A stretch of DNA of 64,000 nucleotides from Cytobacillus oceanisediminis (GTDB lineage: Bacteria > Bacillota > Bacilli > Bacillales > Cytobacillaceae). The notes under the pieces were generated by a model, which had not been told where the DNA came from, did not search any database, and saw only the letters and a list, made by a program, of their open reading frames with translations. The position numbers and the translations under genes were made by a program. The stretch spans positions 62,001-126,000 of the forward strand of contig NZ_VLKI01000003.1 of assembly GCF_007830235.1 (NCBI RefSeq), in the 5' to 3' direction. Numbering within the stretch: the stretch's first letter is position 1; the number at the start of each line of letters is the position of its first letter. Shown one piece after another: positions 56,751 through 64,000 of this stretch.

Positions 56751-58376
56751 ATGGTAAAGGCAGACATCGTTCTTTCTAGTCAACATGTTTTTACTGGGCT
56801 ACAAGATGAGCCTATAAAAGCAACTATCGCTATTAAAGATAATAAAATTATTGAGATTGGTTCTAAAGAAGAAATATTGTCATTCATTGGGGATCAAACA
56901 AAAGTGTTTGACATGGAAGAAGAACTAATTATTCCGGGATTTCATGATTTTCATATGCACATAATGATGGGGAGCATTTTACAGAAGGATAGTGCCAAAT
57001 TATTTGATGCTACTTCAGAAGAAGATGCAGCTAAAATAGTAGCTAATTTTGCAGAAACGAGACCGAGTGATGAGTGGATATTGGGGGTTGGTTGGGATCA
57101 TACCAGTTGGAGAAAGAAAGCGCTGCCACATAGAACGACATTAGATAAATATATTAATGATCGTCCTGTTTTATTATTCAACGCAGAAGTGCATTACGCA
57201 TGGATCAATAGTAAAGCAATAGAAATGATTCATTTAACGAAGGACTCCCCAGATCCTGAGTATGGAAAAATTGGAAAAGATGTAAATGGGGAATTAACAG
57301 GCATTCTATTTGAACATGCAATTGGGTATGCAACAGAACATGCATACAAAATACCGAAAGAAAAACGTTTAAAACTATTCCAAGGCTTTCTTAATGAAAC
57401 AAAAAAATTAGGAATCACATCCGTTAATGATTTATACGGAGCAAAAATTGCGCCAAACCCATTAGACGATCTTGAAATTTTTAAGGAATTTGATAGAGAA
57501 GGGTTACTTACAACTAGAATCCACTTTTCGCCAGAGTTAAAAATGGATTTAGCTGAAGCAAAGGATTTACAAATAAATTACCAATCAGATAAGCTTACCT
57601 TTGCTGGATTAAAACAATTTATAGATGGAGTTGTAACAAGCCATACTGCATTTTTACTAGATCCGTATAAAGACCGTCCGGAAACAAAAGGTGAAACCAA
57701 CTATCCACCTGAAAGAATTAAACAATTAGTAAAAAAGGCCGATAAGGAAAAATTCCAAATTCGTTTCCATGCTATTGGTAACGGTGCTGTCCGCTTAGCA
57801 TTGGATGCATTTGAAGAAGCGAGAAACGAAAATGGGGAAAGAGATGCTAGACATGTCATTGAACATGTTGAGGTATTGCATCCAGAAGATGTCCACCGCT
57901 TTAAGGAATTAAGTGTAATCGCTTCCTTTCAGCCCAAACATATTGAATTAATGGAAAGTGAAGCATATACAACTAGAATCAGTGAAAATCAACAACCTCT
58001 CTATTACCCTATTAAAACAATAGTAGATACTGGTGCAAATGCTGCCTTTGGTACAGATTTTCCTGTAGTACCCCTAAATCCTATGATGGGTATTTATCAG
58101 GCAATCACCAGAAAAGATTTAACTGGGAAGGCGTGGCAAAAGTCGGAAGGAGTTACATTAGCACAAGCGTTAAAATACTATACGGCTACACCAGCATTTG
58201 GGTCTTTTAGAGAAAAAGAATTAGGCACATTGGAAGCAGGGAAGTTAGCGGATATCGTAGTATTAAATAAAAATTTATTTAGCATATCAACGGATGAAAT
58301 TCTTGAAACTGAAGTGAAAATGACGATTATGGATGGAAAGGTTGTATATGAAAACCAGGTGGTCCCAACTGTATAA
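56751..58376 (+). CDS. Amidohydrolase family protein, YtcJ-like
   Basis: This 541-residue metal-dependent amidohydrolase of the amidohydrolase-3/YtcJ group has PGFHDFHMH (first metal HxH) near residue 63. Later ligands are in RFHAIGNGA (His), HVIEHVEV (His) and FGTDFPVVPLNP (Asp). It would hydrolyse an amide, urea or formamide bond of a small molecule. The substrate is unknown. Context suggests a compound brought in by the preceding transporter and passed to the nitrilase. AGGAGGG precedes ATG 56751, 27 nt after the transporter gene. It is cytosolic with no signal peptide. Confidence 0.83.
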   Translation: MVKADIVLSSQHVFTGLQDEPIKATIAIKDNKIIEIGSKEEILSFIGDQTKVFDMEEELIIPGFHDFHMHIMMGSILQKDSAKLFDATSEEDAAKIVANFAETRPSDEWILGVGWDHTSWRKKALPHRTTLDKYINDRPVLLFNAEVHYAWINSKAIEMIHLTKDSPDPEYGKIGKDVNGELTGILFEHAIGYATEHAYKIPKEKRLKLFQGFLNETKKLGITSVNDLYGAKIAPNPLDDLEIFKEFDREGLLTTRIHFSPELKMDLAEAKDLQINYQSDKLTFAGLKQFIDGVVTSHTAFLLDPYKDRPETKGETNYPPERIKQLVKKADKEKFQIRFHAIGNGAVRLALDAFEEARNENGERDARHVIEHVEVLHPEDVHRFKELSVIASFQPKHIELMESEAYTTRISENQQPLYYPIKTIVDTGANAAFGTDFPVVPLNPMMGIYQAITRKDLTGKAWQKSEGVTLAQALKYYTATPAFGSFREKELGTLEAGKLADIVVLNKNLFSISTDEILETEVKMTIMDGKVVYENQVVPTV

Positions 58377-58409
58377 TTCAAAAAAATAAAAAAGGCAGGT
58401 AGTGAGAAA

Positions 58410-59309
58410 ATGTCAAAAGTAAAAGTTGGTCTTATTCAAATTCATTGCGGAGAATTTATTGAGCAAAATATTCAAAAAACAATAGGGAAAATAAAAGAAA
58501 CAGTAAATAAAGGGGCACAAATCGTTTGCTTACAGGAATTATTTTCTTCGCAATATTTTCCACAAACAGTTAGTGTGGAAAATTATGATTTAGCTGAAGA
58601 CGTAGATAGCGGTATATTAACTAAAATGGGTGAATTAGCAAAGGAATTAGGAATTGTCTTGATTGTGCCTTTTTACGAAAGAGCAGGTGCTGGTATTTAT
58701 TTTAATAGTGCAGCTGTATTTGATGCTGATGGAGAATGTTTAGGCATTACAAGGAAAAATCATATTCCAGATGGTCCGCAGTATCATGAAAAATATTATT
58801 TCGTTCCAGGCAATACTGGATATCCTGTCTATGAAACTGCTTATGGAAAAATAGGAGTTGGGATTTGTTGGGACGAGTGGTTTCCAGAAGTTGCCCGAAT
58901 TTTAAGCTTACAAGGTGCAGAGATATTATTCTATCCTTCTGCTATTGGTTCAGAGCCAGATCATCCTGAAATATCAACAAGATCGTCATGGGAAAAGGTA
59001 ATTTCTGCTCATGGCATTTCTAATGGTGTATTTGTTGCTGCGACAAATCGAGTTGGCCAGGAAAAGGACATGAATTTTTACGGTGGGTCATTTATTAGCG
59101 ATACATTAGGGAATATTTTAGCGTCACTTGATGATGAAGAAGGAATTATTGTACAAGAGATTGATTTAAAAGAAATAGAAGAGACTAGAAAAATTCTACA
59201 ATTCTTTAGAGACCGTCGTGTCGATACATACGACCCTATATTACAAAAAGAAATACTTCCAACCCCATCCCTTTCAAAAAAAGCAACAAACAAAGCGCTG
59301 TTTAGTTGA
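58410..59309 (+). CDS. Carbon-nitrogen hydrolase, N-carbamoylputrescine amidase-like
   Basis: This nitrilase-superfamily amidase of 299 residues has the catalytic triad E43 (CLQELF), K116 (RKNHIPDGPQY) and C153 (GICWDEWFPE). The KxHIPDGPxYxEKYYFxPG and LFYPSAIGSEPDHPE stretches are characteristic of plant and bacterial N-carbamoylputrescine amidase (AguB). It would give putrescine, CO2 and ammonia. No agmatine deiminase (AguA) is in the window, so the carbamoyl substrate may come from uptake or from the preceding amidohydrolase. Other carbamoyl-amines are possible. It is last in the sigma-54 operon starting at 55368. Confidence 0.87.
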   Translation: MSKVKVGLIQIHCGEFIEQNIQKTIGKIKETVNKGAQIVCLQELFSSQYFPQTVSVENYDLAEDVDSGILTKMGELAKELGIVLIVPFYERAGAGIYFNSAAVFDADGECLGITRKNHIPDGPQYHEKYYFVPGNTGYPVYETAYGKIGVGICWDEWFPEVARILSLQGAEILFYPSAIGSEPDHPEISTRSSWEKVISAHGISNGVFVAATNRVGQEKDMNFYGGSFISDTLGNILASLDDEEGIIVQEIDLKEIEETRKILQFFRDRRVDTYDPILQKEILPTPSLSKKATNKALFS

Positions 59310-59387
59310 TATTATAAACAAAGCTCGTCAAAGTTTTAAGCTGAGTTTAAATGGGTGTATTGGCTTAATTGATAGAAAATAAAAATT

Positions 59388-59423
59388 ACGCATGGATCTG
59401 AAAATGACCCATGCGTTTCTTGT
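59388..59423 (+). terminator. Terminator after the nitrilase gene
   Basis: ACGCATGG pairs with CCATGCGT around 13 nt, followed by a T-rich but interrupted tail. Confidence 0.65.
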
Positions 59424-59549
59424 GTTTATTGTCTTATCATCATTACAAATCAGTTGAAGAACATCAAACGAAAACGGAAAATATATTTTAAAAATTTTAA
59501 AAAATGATAAACTATTATAAAATAACATTCTATTAAAAGGAGAATCAAA

Positions 59550-60332
59550 ATGATAAAAGCCATTTTCTTTGATTTAGATGATACACTACTATGGGATCAA
59601 AAAAGTATAAAAGAAGCCTTTGCAGCCACTTGTAAATTAGCGGAAGAACGATATGGCATTGACTCAAATCAATTAGAAGAGGCTGTTCGGGAAGCAGCAA
59701 GAAACTTATACTCTTCCTATGAAATTTACCCTTTTACGAGAATGATTGGGATCAACCCATTTGAAGGATTGTGGGGGAATTTTTTAGATGAACAGGATGA
59801 TTTTAAAAAAATGAAAGAAATCGTTCCCTCCTATCGAAAAGATGCCTGGACAACAGGTCTAAAAACCATGGGGGTGGATGATCCAGACTTTGGATACGAA
59901 TTAGCGGAACGTTTCCCGCAGGAACGGAAGAAGGCACCGTTTGTTTATGAAGAAACGTTTAAAACGCTAGATGAGTTAAAAAAGAATTATCAGCTTCTGC
60001 TTTTAACAAATGGTTCACCAGATCTGCAAAAAACGAAACTAACCATTACAAAAGAACTTATCCCTTATTTTGACCAAATCGTCATTTCAGGCGATTTTGG
60101 AAGAGGAAAGCCAGATCCTGCTATTTTTGAACATGCATTGACCCTAATGTCTATTGAGAGAGATGAAGTTATTATGGTCGGGGATAATTTAATGACAGAC
60201 ATTCTTGGGGCAAATCGTGCAGGTATAAAATCTGTGTGGCTTAACCGTCATAATAAAAAGCCAAATGAAGTTATTCCTACATATGAGATTCAGCATTTGG
60301 AAGAGCTTTATGGCATTTTAGAGAAGTTATAG
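59550..60332 (+). CDS. HAD-family phosphatase (YsaA-like)
   Basis: This 260-residue haloacid-dehalogenase hydrolase of subfamily IA has motif [12 protein letters not shown] (nucleophile Asp). Motif II is LLLTNGSPD, motif III contains [10 protein letters not shown], and motif IV is [13 protein letters not shown]. The helical cap lies between motifs I and II. It resembles B. subtilis YsaA, annotated as a possible phosphoserine phosphatase, but HAD specificity cannot be read from sequence. It has its own AAGGAG site and is probably independent of the sigma-54 block. MITE copy 6 follows 45 nt downstream. Confidence 0.85.
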   Translation: MIKAIFFDLDDTLLWDQKSIKEAFAATCKLAEERYGIDSNQLEEAVREAARNLYSSYEIYPFTRMIGINPFEGLWGNFLDEQDDFKKMKEIVPSYRKDAWTTGLKTMGVDDPDFGYELAERFPQERKKAPFVYEETFKTLDELKKNYQLLLLTNGSPDLQKTKLTITKELIPYFDQIVISGDFGRGKPDPAIFEHALTLMSIERDEVIMVGDNLMTDILGANRAGIKSVWLNRHNKKPNEVIPTYEIQHLEELYGILEKL

Positions 60333-60377
60333 GAATTTAGGATTTCCTATATTTATAGTAATTTTGTGTAAAAAATA

Positions 60378-60558
60378 GGCTTTGTTAAATCTCTGTGTTG
60401 ATATTGACACCCTGTTGATAGGAGCGGAAGGCGTGAGACTCCAGCGGGAGAAGCGAGTCAAAGGGAGACCCCGCAGGCTTAATGCTTAAGGAGCGTCAGA
60501 CCGCCCCCGGTTCGCTGAACTCCTGGAGCGGAAATCAACAGCCAAGTTTAACAGAGCC
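60378..60558 (+). mobile_element. MITE copy 6 (181 bp)
   Basis: The ends are GGCTTTGTTAAA and TTTAACAGAGCC. The flanks are AAAAAATA (left) and AAAAATAA (right), an 8-bp duplication blurred by one base in the A-run. Orientation matches copies 1 and 4. Confidence 0.85.
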
Positions 60559-60693
60559 AAAAATAAATAATTGGAAAAATGTTTTAACCGCTAAAGAATA
60601 GGCTACAGACTCATTAGAACATCAAAAAAACGAATGTTTCAATAACATTTGCCATTAAATTGTAGAGACACATTTAGAATGAAAGGAGAAGTC

Positions 60694-61236
60694 ATGAAAA
60701 AGAAAAATATACTGCTTTTGCTGGCCGCGTCCATTCTGCTATTGTCAGCGTGCAGTACACAGACAATGGGCCAGGCAATTGATGAGGATATCCCTTTTAA
60801 TGTGAAAGAAATTCTACATAAAGAAAAAGTAAAAGACGGAATCATTCTCTTATATACGACACATCAGAAAAATGGGCAGGGTGAATTCGATGCTATGGCG
60901 GCTGCGTATTTGAAGGGCAGCGATAAAAACGGCTGGAAAAATGAAGGGCACAACCACTGGGAGCATTATGAAAATGAACACATGACTGTTTATACAGACG
61001 ATTTCTATGATTATGATAAGGAAGGAAAATTGGAAAGCAGGATTCCGATCATTTTTGGGGAGATTCATAATCAGGATATCCAAAAAGTAGAAGTAGCCGG
61101 CCAGGAAGAGAAATTTGAAGAAGCAGCAATCATCGAAAAAAAGAGCGGACGCTATTATTTTAAAATGGGAGACTTCCACACAGCAAGAGGATTAACGGCA
61201 GACGGCAAGGAAATTCTGAAACAGAAGCAAAATTAG
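60694..61236 (+). CDS. Putative lipoprotein
   Basis: This 180-residue precursor has a short basic N terminus (MKKKN), a hydrophobic core and the lipobox LSAC, predicting a diacylglyceryl-anchored surface protein. The mature part is charged, rich in Glu, Lys, His and aromatic residues (for example EGHNHWEHYENEH). No domain was recognised. ATG 60694 has AAAGGAGAA 4-5 nt upstream, and the frame open upstream to 60649 is not supported. It is isolated between a MITE and a convergent esterase gene. Confidence 0.75.
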   Translation: MKKKNILLLLAASILLLSACSTQTMGQAIDEDIPFNVKEILHKEKVKDGIILLYTTHQKNGQGEFDAMAAAYLKGSDKNGWKNEGHNHWEHYENEHMTVYTDDFYDYDKEGKLESRIPIIFGEIHNQDIQKVEVAGQEEKFEEAAIIEKKSGRYYFKMGDFHTARGLTADGKEILKQKQN

Positions 61237-61342
61237 GGGTGTCCAGGTATGAGCACCTTTCTTAAAATATGGTGAGAGTAGTAAAGCGAGAGCAAAGCCA
61301 AAAGCCTGCCCAATAAGAAAAGGTAATCTCCAAGCAATAAAG

Positions 61343-61378
61343 AAAGCTGGCCCTAAATGTGAGCCAGCTTTTTTTCTA
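61343..61378. terminator. Bidirectional terminator between the lipoprotein and yqkD
   Basis: AAAGCTGGC pairs with GCCAGCTTT around 12 nt, with a T-run on the plus side and a weaker T-rich flank on the minus side. Confidence 0.85.
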
Positions 61379-62311
61379 TTACGAAAAAAGTTCTTTATTT
61401 TTATAAATGTATTCTTCCAAAAACTCATCAATTACCTTCTCATAGTCTTCTTTATTTTCATTGAACGATTGGGCATGGATGCCGTTAACGGCTAGGTAAA
61501 GCTTTTTAGGGCCCTTTTTCTTCTCAAACAATGCTTCGGACATGGTTGGCAAAATGAAATCATCCTTCTCGCTGTGAATGAACAGGATAGGCTTCTTTAT
61601 GTTTTCAATCACTGAAATAGGGGAGACGTCTGCTATGGAATATTTCTCGCGCATTCGCAGGAATAAATCGGCAACAGGCAAAAAGAGCTTCGGAGGCAGC
61701 TTCATTTCCGCTTTCAGCCGATAAGCAAGCTGCTCTTTAAAATCGGAAAACGGGCAGTCGGCAATATAAAAGTCAGCACCGTCTTCGAGCATTCCGGCAT
61801 AGAGAATCATGGTGGCAGCTCCCATGCTTTCGCCATGAATGCCAACCTTTATGCCAGGCCCTTTTTCAGCTTTGAGCCAATCAACGATTGCTTTTAAATC
61901 AAACTTTTCATAATGCCCGTAGCTTGTCGTTTTTCCGCCAGATTCCCCGTGTCGCCGATGATCATAAATAACAGCGTTAAATCCCCGTTCCAGGAAGAGG
62001 TTCATATATTTAATTGAGTTCATTTTATTCTCGGTTACCCCATGGGAGATAATGATATAACGGTTATTTTCATGCGGTTCAACAGCCACAGCCTTTAAGT
62101 TATATCCAAAAGGGGAGGGAATCAGCACTTCTCGTTTTGGAAGGCTTTCATACTTAATAAGATCAAGCCTGCCTGCCCCCTTCTCCCTTTCCAAAATAAA
62201 TTCATCTTCCTTCTTTTTCATATACATAAGCCTATTTGTAAAATAGACGCCGAGTGATGAAAGAAAGAGAATGATTGAAAATAAGTAACGAAAAAACTTT
62301 CTCAACCCCAT
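61379..62311 (-). CDS. yqkD: Alpha/beta hydrolase YqkD
   Basis: This 310-residue serine hydrolase has an N-terminal membrane anchor (hydrophobic residues 7-26). The alpha/beta-hydrolase core contains ISHGVTENK (oxyanion region) and the nucleophile elbow GIHGESMGAA with Ser162. The acid is probably in HSEKDDFI, and the His in NGIHAQSF. It is the positional orthologue of B. subtilis yqkD and marks the return of the conserved yqk order after the polyamine block. The natural substrate is unknown; esterase or lipase activity is expected. It probably faces the outside of the membrane. Confidence 0.87.
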   Translation of the reverse strand: MGLRKFFRYLFSIILFLSSLGVYFTNRLMYMKKKEDEFILEREKGAGRLDLIKYESLPKREVLIPSPFGYNLKAVAVEPHENNRYIIISHGVTENKMNSIKYMNLFLERGFNAVIYDHRRHGESGGKTTSYGHYEKFDLKAIVDWLKAEKGPGIKVGIHGESMGAATMILYAGMLEDGADFYIADCPFSDFKEQLAYRLKAEMKLPPKLFLPVADLFLRMREKYSIADVSPISVIENIKKPILFIHSEKDDFILPTMSEALFEKKKGPKKLYLAVNGIHAQSFNENKEDYEKVIDEFLEEYIYKNKELFS

Positions 62312-62445
62312 CCCTCCACCTGTTTTCCTTTATTTTACCATTCCGTCGGAAATTAAAACATAGAAGCGAGCAGGGACAAATTGAAAAAGTCTTGGGGAGG
62401 TACTCGAACTGCCTCTCCCAAAATTTTTCCTGCTTGCAGCAAGAG

Positions 62446-62464
62446 AAAAAGCCGCTTTTGCGGC
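62446..62464 (-). terminator. Terminator of the 43-aa gene
   Basis: GCCGC-TTTT-GCGGC, with a T-run (A-run on the plus strand) on the minus-strand exit side, directly behind the 43-aa minus-strand ORF. Confidence 0.8.
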
Positions 62465-62596
62465 TTATTGCTGGGAGTTCTGTCTTTTGGTAGGGTGAAT
62501 TGCTTTTTCCAATTCCTCAGCAGCAATCGTCTGGCTTACTGTATCCGAATTGGGCTTTCCCTTCTGGCTATATCCTTTATCGCGTTTTTGGCTCAT
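62465..62596 (-). CDS. Small hypothetical protein (43 aa)
   Basis: This 43-residue hydrophilic ORF starts MSQKRDKGYSQKGKPNSD and ends in HPTKRQNSQQ, rich in Lys, Gln and Ser. AAGGGGGA lies about 9 nt before ATG, and a strong terminator directly follows. The composition is like small spore or unstructured proteins, but I cannot name the family. It is too short for routine gene calling. The combination of ribosome site and terminator makes it a credible gene. Confidence 0.6.
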   Translation of the reverse strand: MSQKRDKGYSQKGKPNSDTVSQTIAAEELEKAIHPTKRQNSQQ

Positions 62597-62724
62597 CTTT
62601 CTTATCCCCCTTCTAAAATAGTGCTCCGTTGCCATGTTTTTAGCTGAAGTCGGCTACCCACAAGTACGGAGCTGTGCTCGGTGTCTTCACCTAATAAGAT
62701 GCTTTAAGAAGGAGAGGCTTATTC

Positions 62725-62802
62725 ATGAATGACAGATTTGGAAATTGTATCTTGCTGCTAGTGTTTGCGTCAGGCAAAGCAATGCTGCTTTTGGCTATTT
62801 AA
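62725..62802 (+). CDS. Possible 25-residue hydrophobic miniprotein
   Basis: ATG 62725 follows AAGGAGAG and opens 25 codons beginning MNDRFGNCILLLVF, a single hydrophobic helix. Its last codons overlap the 3' end of the convergent hydroxymethylglutaryl-CoA lyase gene. There is no known family. A chance ORF is possible. Confidence 0.35.
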   Translation: MNDRFGNCILLLVFASGKAMLLLAI

Positions 62803-63703
62803 CAGTTTCTGCATTCAACCGGAAATAGGTGCTTTCAATCGGCCTTGAGAGATGCGGCTGAACAATCTTGACAGCCTGCATTAATTTTTCCAGATCAACG
62901 TTCGTCTCGATTCCAATCCGTTCAAGCATATAAACCACATCCTCTGTGGCTGCATTGCCGGCAGCACCTGGTGCAAATGGGCATCCGCCAAGTCCGCCTG
63001 CTGATGTATCAAATCTGTCAACACCTGCCTGTAAAGCTGCAAAAATGTTTGTTAGCGCCATTTTCCTTGTGTCATGGAAGTGTGCAGTTAAAAGTGTATT
63101 TGGAAACTCTGTTTTTAAACGGGAAAAAAGCTCGTAAGATTCATGGGGAGCAGCCATTCCTATCGTATCTGCCACGCTTAGCTCGTCAGCGCCAGCCTCT
63201 ACAAATTGGCGGCACAGCTCGACTGCATCTTCAGGTTTAACCTCTCCTTCATAAGGGCAATAAAAAGCTGTGGAGATGCAGGCACGGACAAAATAACCTT
63301 TTTCCTTTAATTCACCAATAATTGGTTTTAGTTCTGCCATGCTTTCCAGGGTTGTTTTATTGATGTTTTTCTTATTGAACGTATTGCTTACACCGACGAA
63401 TACAGCAACTGCCTTGCAATCCGTCATAACTACTCTATCAATGCCTTTGCGGTTAGGCGCTAGCACGATGTCCCTTGTATCCCCATCCAGGCAATCTGCC
63501 ACAATCTCAGCCGCATCTCCCATTTGCGGAACCCATTTCGGCGAAACAAAGGAAGTCAGCTCCACTTCTGTTAAACCGGCATTTTTCAGACTTTTAATGA
63601 ACTCTTTCTTTACTTCTGTCGGAACAAAGGATTTTTCATTCTGCAGCCCATCCCGTGGGCCAACCTCGATAATTGTTACTTTTTTAGGCAATCCAAGCGT
63701 CAT
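62795..63703 (-). CDS. yngG: Hydroxymethylglutaryl-CoA lyase
   Basis: This TIM-barrel metal enzyme cleaves HMG-CoA to acetoacetate and acetyl-CoA, the last step of leucine catabolism. The 302-residue protein has VGPRDGLQNE (catalytic Arg/Asp), SFVSPKWVPQMGD, the HFHDTR metal His motif, and GLGGCPFAPGAAGN, the flexible active-site Cys loop. It is the orthologue of B. subtilis YngG. The start was set at ATG 63703 with GGGAGAGG upstream; the frame is open far upstream without similarity. It is divergent from a thiolase gene that could handle the acetoacetyl-CoA derived from acetoacetate. A cre-like site lies in the leader. Confidence 0.94.
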   Translation of the reverse strand: MTLGLPKKVTIIEVGPRDGLQNEKSFVPTEVKKEFIKSLKNAGLTEVELTSFVSPKWVPQMGDAAEIVADCLDGDTRDIVLAPNRKGIDRVVMTDCKAVAVFVGVSNTFNKKNINKTTLESMAELKPIIGELKEKGYFVRACISTAFYCPYEGEVKPEDAVELCRQFVEAGADELSVADTIGMAAPHESYELFSRLKTEFPNTLLTAHFHDTRKMALTNIFAALQAGVDRFDTSAGGLGGCPFAPGAAGNAATEDVVYMLERIGIETNVDLEKLMQAVKIVQPHLSRPIESTYFRLNAETVK

Positions 63704-63740
63704 GTTTTCCTCTCCCGTCACATATTTTTTTATCGTGTAT

Positions 63741-63754
63741 CGTAAGCGCTTTCT
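63741..63754. promoter_or_regulatory. Candidate catabolite-responsive element (cre)
   Basis: CGTAAGCGCTTTCT matches the CcpA site consensus TGWAANCGNTNWCA at 12 of 14 positions. It lies about 40 nt upstream of the lyase start codon. Confidence 0.5.
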
Positions 63755-63908
63755 TTGTTGCGAAGAATTATACATACTGCATACAAGATAATTGTAGTAG
63801 GAAAGCTTTTTTGAATGCAAGAATAATAGAAATTTTGACAAAATAAAAGGAATTTTGAGACTTGGCACGAATATAAGCAGAGAGATGTTTTTTGAAAGGA
63901 TGAGAGAA

Positions 63909-64000
63909 ATGCCACAAACAGAAGCAGTGATAGTCAGCGCTGTCCGGACAGCAATCGGAAGTTTTAACGGAAGCCTTAAAGATGTGTCGGCTCCCGAGCT
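63909..64000 (+). CDS. Acetyl-CoA acetyltransferase (thiolase), N-terminal part
   Basis: Only the first 30 codons are inside the window: MPQTEAVIVSAVRTAIGSFN and following residues. This is the classic thiolase N terminus, with the CoA-binding VRTxIGxF motif. ATG 63909 has GAAAGGA about 8 nt upstream; ATG 63900 in the same frame abuts that site. The product would interconvert acetoacetyl-CoA and acetyl-CoA, consistent with the divergent HMG-CoA lyase gene. The catalytic cysteines and the C terminus lie outside the window. Confidence 0.88.
   Translation, partial: MPQTEAVIVSAVRTAIGSFNGSLKDVSAPE

Noticed and set aside
63339..63791. A 150-codon frame opposite the HMG-CoA lyase gene.
   Set aside because: It is a shadow frame: the minus-strand product is a clear full-length family member and this one resembles nothing.
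63863..63879. TGGCACGAATATAAGCA upstream of the thiolase gene looks like a ninth sigma-54 promoter.
   Set aside because: The -24 GG and the nearest GC are one base too far apart and the -12 element reads TAAGC instead of TTGC. No 23-bp motif lies upstream.

Overview
The window is chromosomal DNA from a low-GC Bacillaceae (Bacillus sensu lato). Gene content and order follow the Bacillus subtilis yqi-yqj-yqk segment: bkd E2, brxB (yqiW), artPQM (yqiXYZ), yqjA, mce/yqjC, yqjD, yqjE, polY1, gndA, zwf, rnz, namA, proI, yqjP, yqjQ, yqzH, polY2, yqkB and yqkD. The exact genus cannot be fixed from the sequence alone.

Layout. (1) 0-6 kb: end of a branched-chain 2-oxoacid dehydrogenase E2 gene, then a mutA-mutB-meaB operon (methylmalonyl-CoA mutase and its chaperone). 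(2) 6-14.6 kb: bacilliredoxin, an arginine-type ABC importer, YqjA, an L,D-transpeptidase, a 31-residue Prli42-like miniprotein on the minus strand, methylmalonyl-CoA epimerase, an acyl-CoA carboxylase beta subunit and a peptidase. Together with mutAB this is a propionyl-CoA/methylmalonyl-CoA route, but no biotin carboxylase subunit is present here. (3) 14.9-33.5 kb: CheW, two Y-family polymerases, the oxidative pentose phosphate genes gndA and zwf, RNase Z, a T-box-controlled NSS transporter, NamA, a glycosyltransferase, T-box-controlled proI, and small conserved genes including CDGSH and HesB-like proteins. (4) 33.7-59.3 kb: an accessory block absent from the B. subtilis order between yqkB and yqkD, devoted to polyamine and GABA catabolism under sigma-54 control. 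(5) 59.5-64 kb: a HAD phosphatase, a lipoprotein, the YqkD esterase, hydroxymethylglutaryl-CoA lyase and the start of a thiolase.

The polyamine block encodes agmatinase, a PuuP-type putrescine importer, two putrescine aminotransferases, two 4-aminobutanal-type dehydrogenases, GABA aminotransferase, succinate-semialdehyde dehydrogenase, glutamate dehydrogenase (regenerating 2-oxoglutarate), a solitary PdxS, and a second importer followed by an amidohydrolase and an N-carbamoylputrescine-amidase-like nitrilase. Eight well-formed -24/-12 promoters were found, seven on the plus strand and one on the minus strand for agmatinase. Most have an upstream copy of a 23-bp motif (TGCA-N4-TGAATA-N4-ATGCA), the likely binding site of the single intact sigma-54 activator (37609-39747).

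The block contains a duplicated module (gdh, small protein, lipoyl-like protein, activator, aldehyde dehydrogenase, aminotransferase). In the second copy gdh plus the small protein have collapsed to a 33-codon fusion scar and the activator is a pseudogene split by a MITE. The lipoyl-like protein and both enzymes stayed intact.

Six copies of a 69-243 bp MITE with GGCTCTGTTAAA-type ends are scattered through the window. Five have perfect 8-bp target duplications. Other repeats are a 21-bp periodic array near 10.9 kb, a degenerate repeat cluster near 18.6 kb and two REP-like elements.
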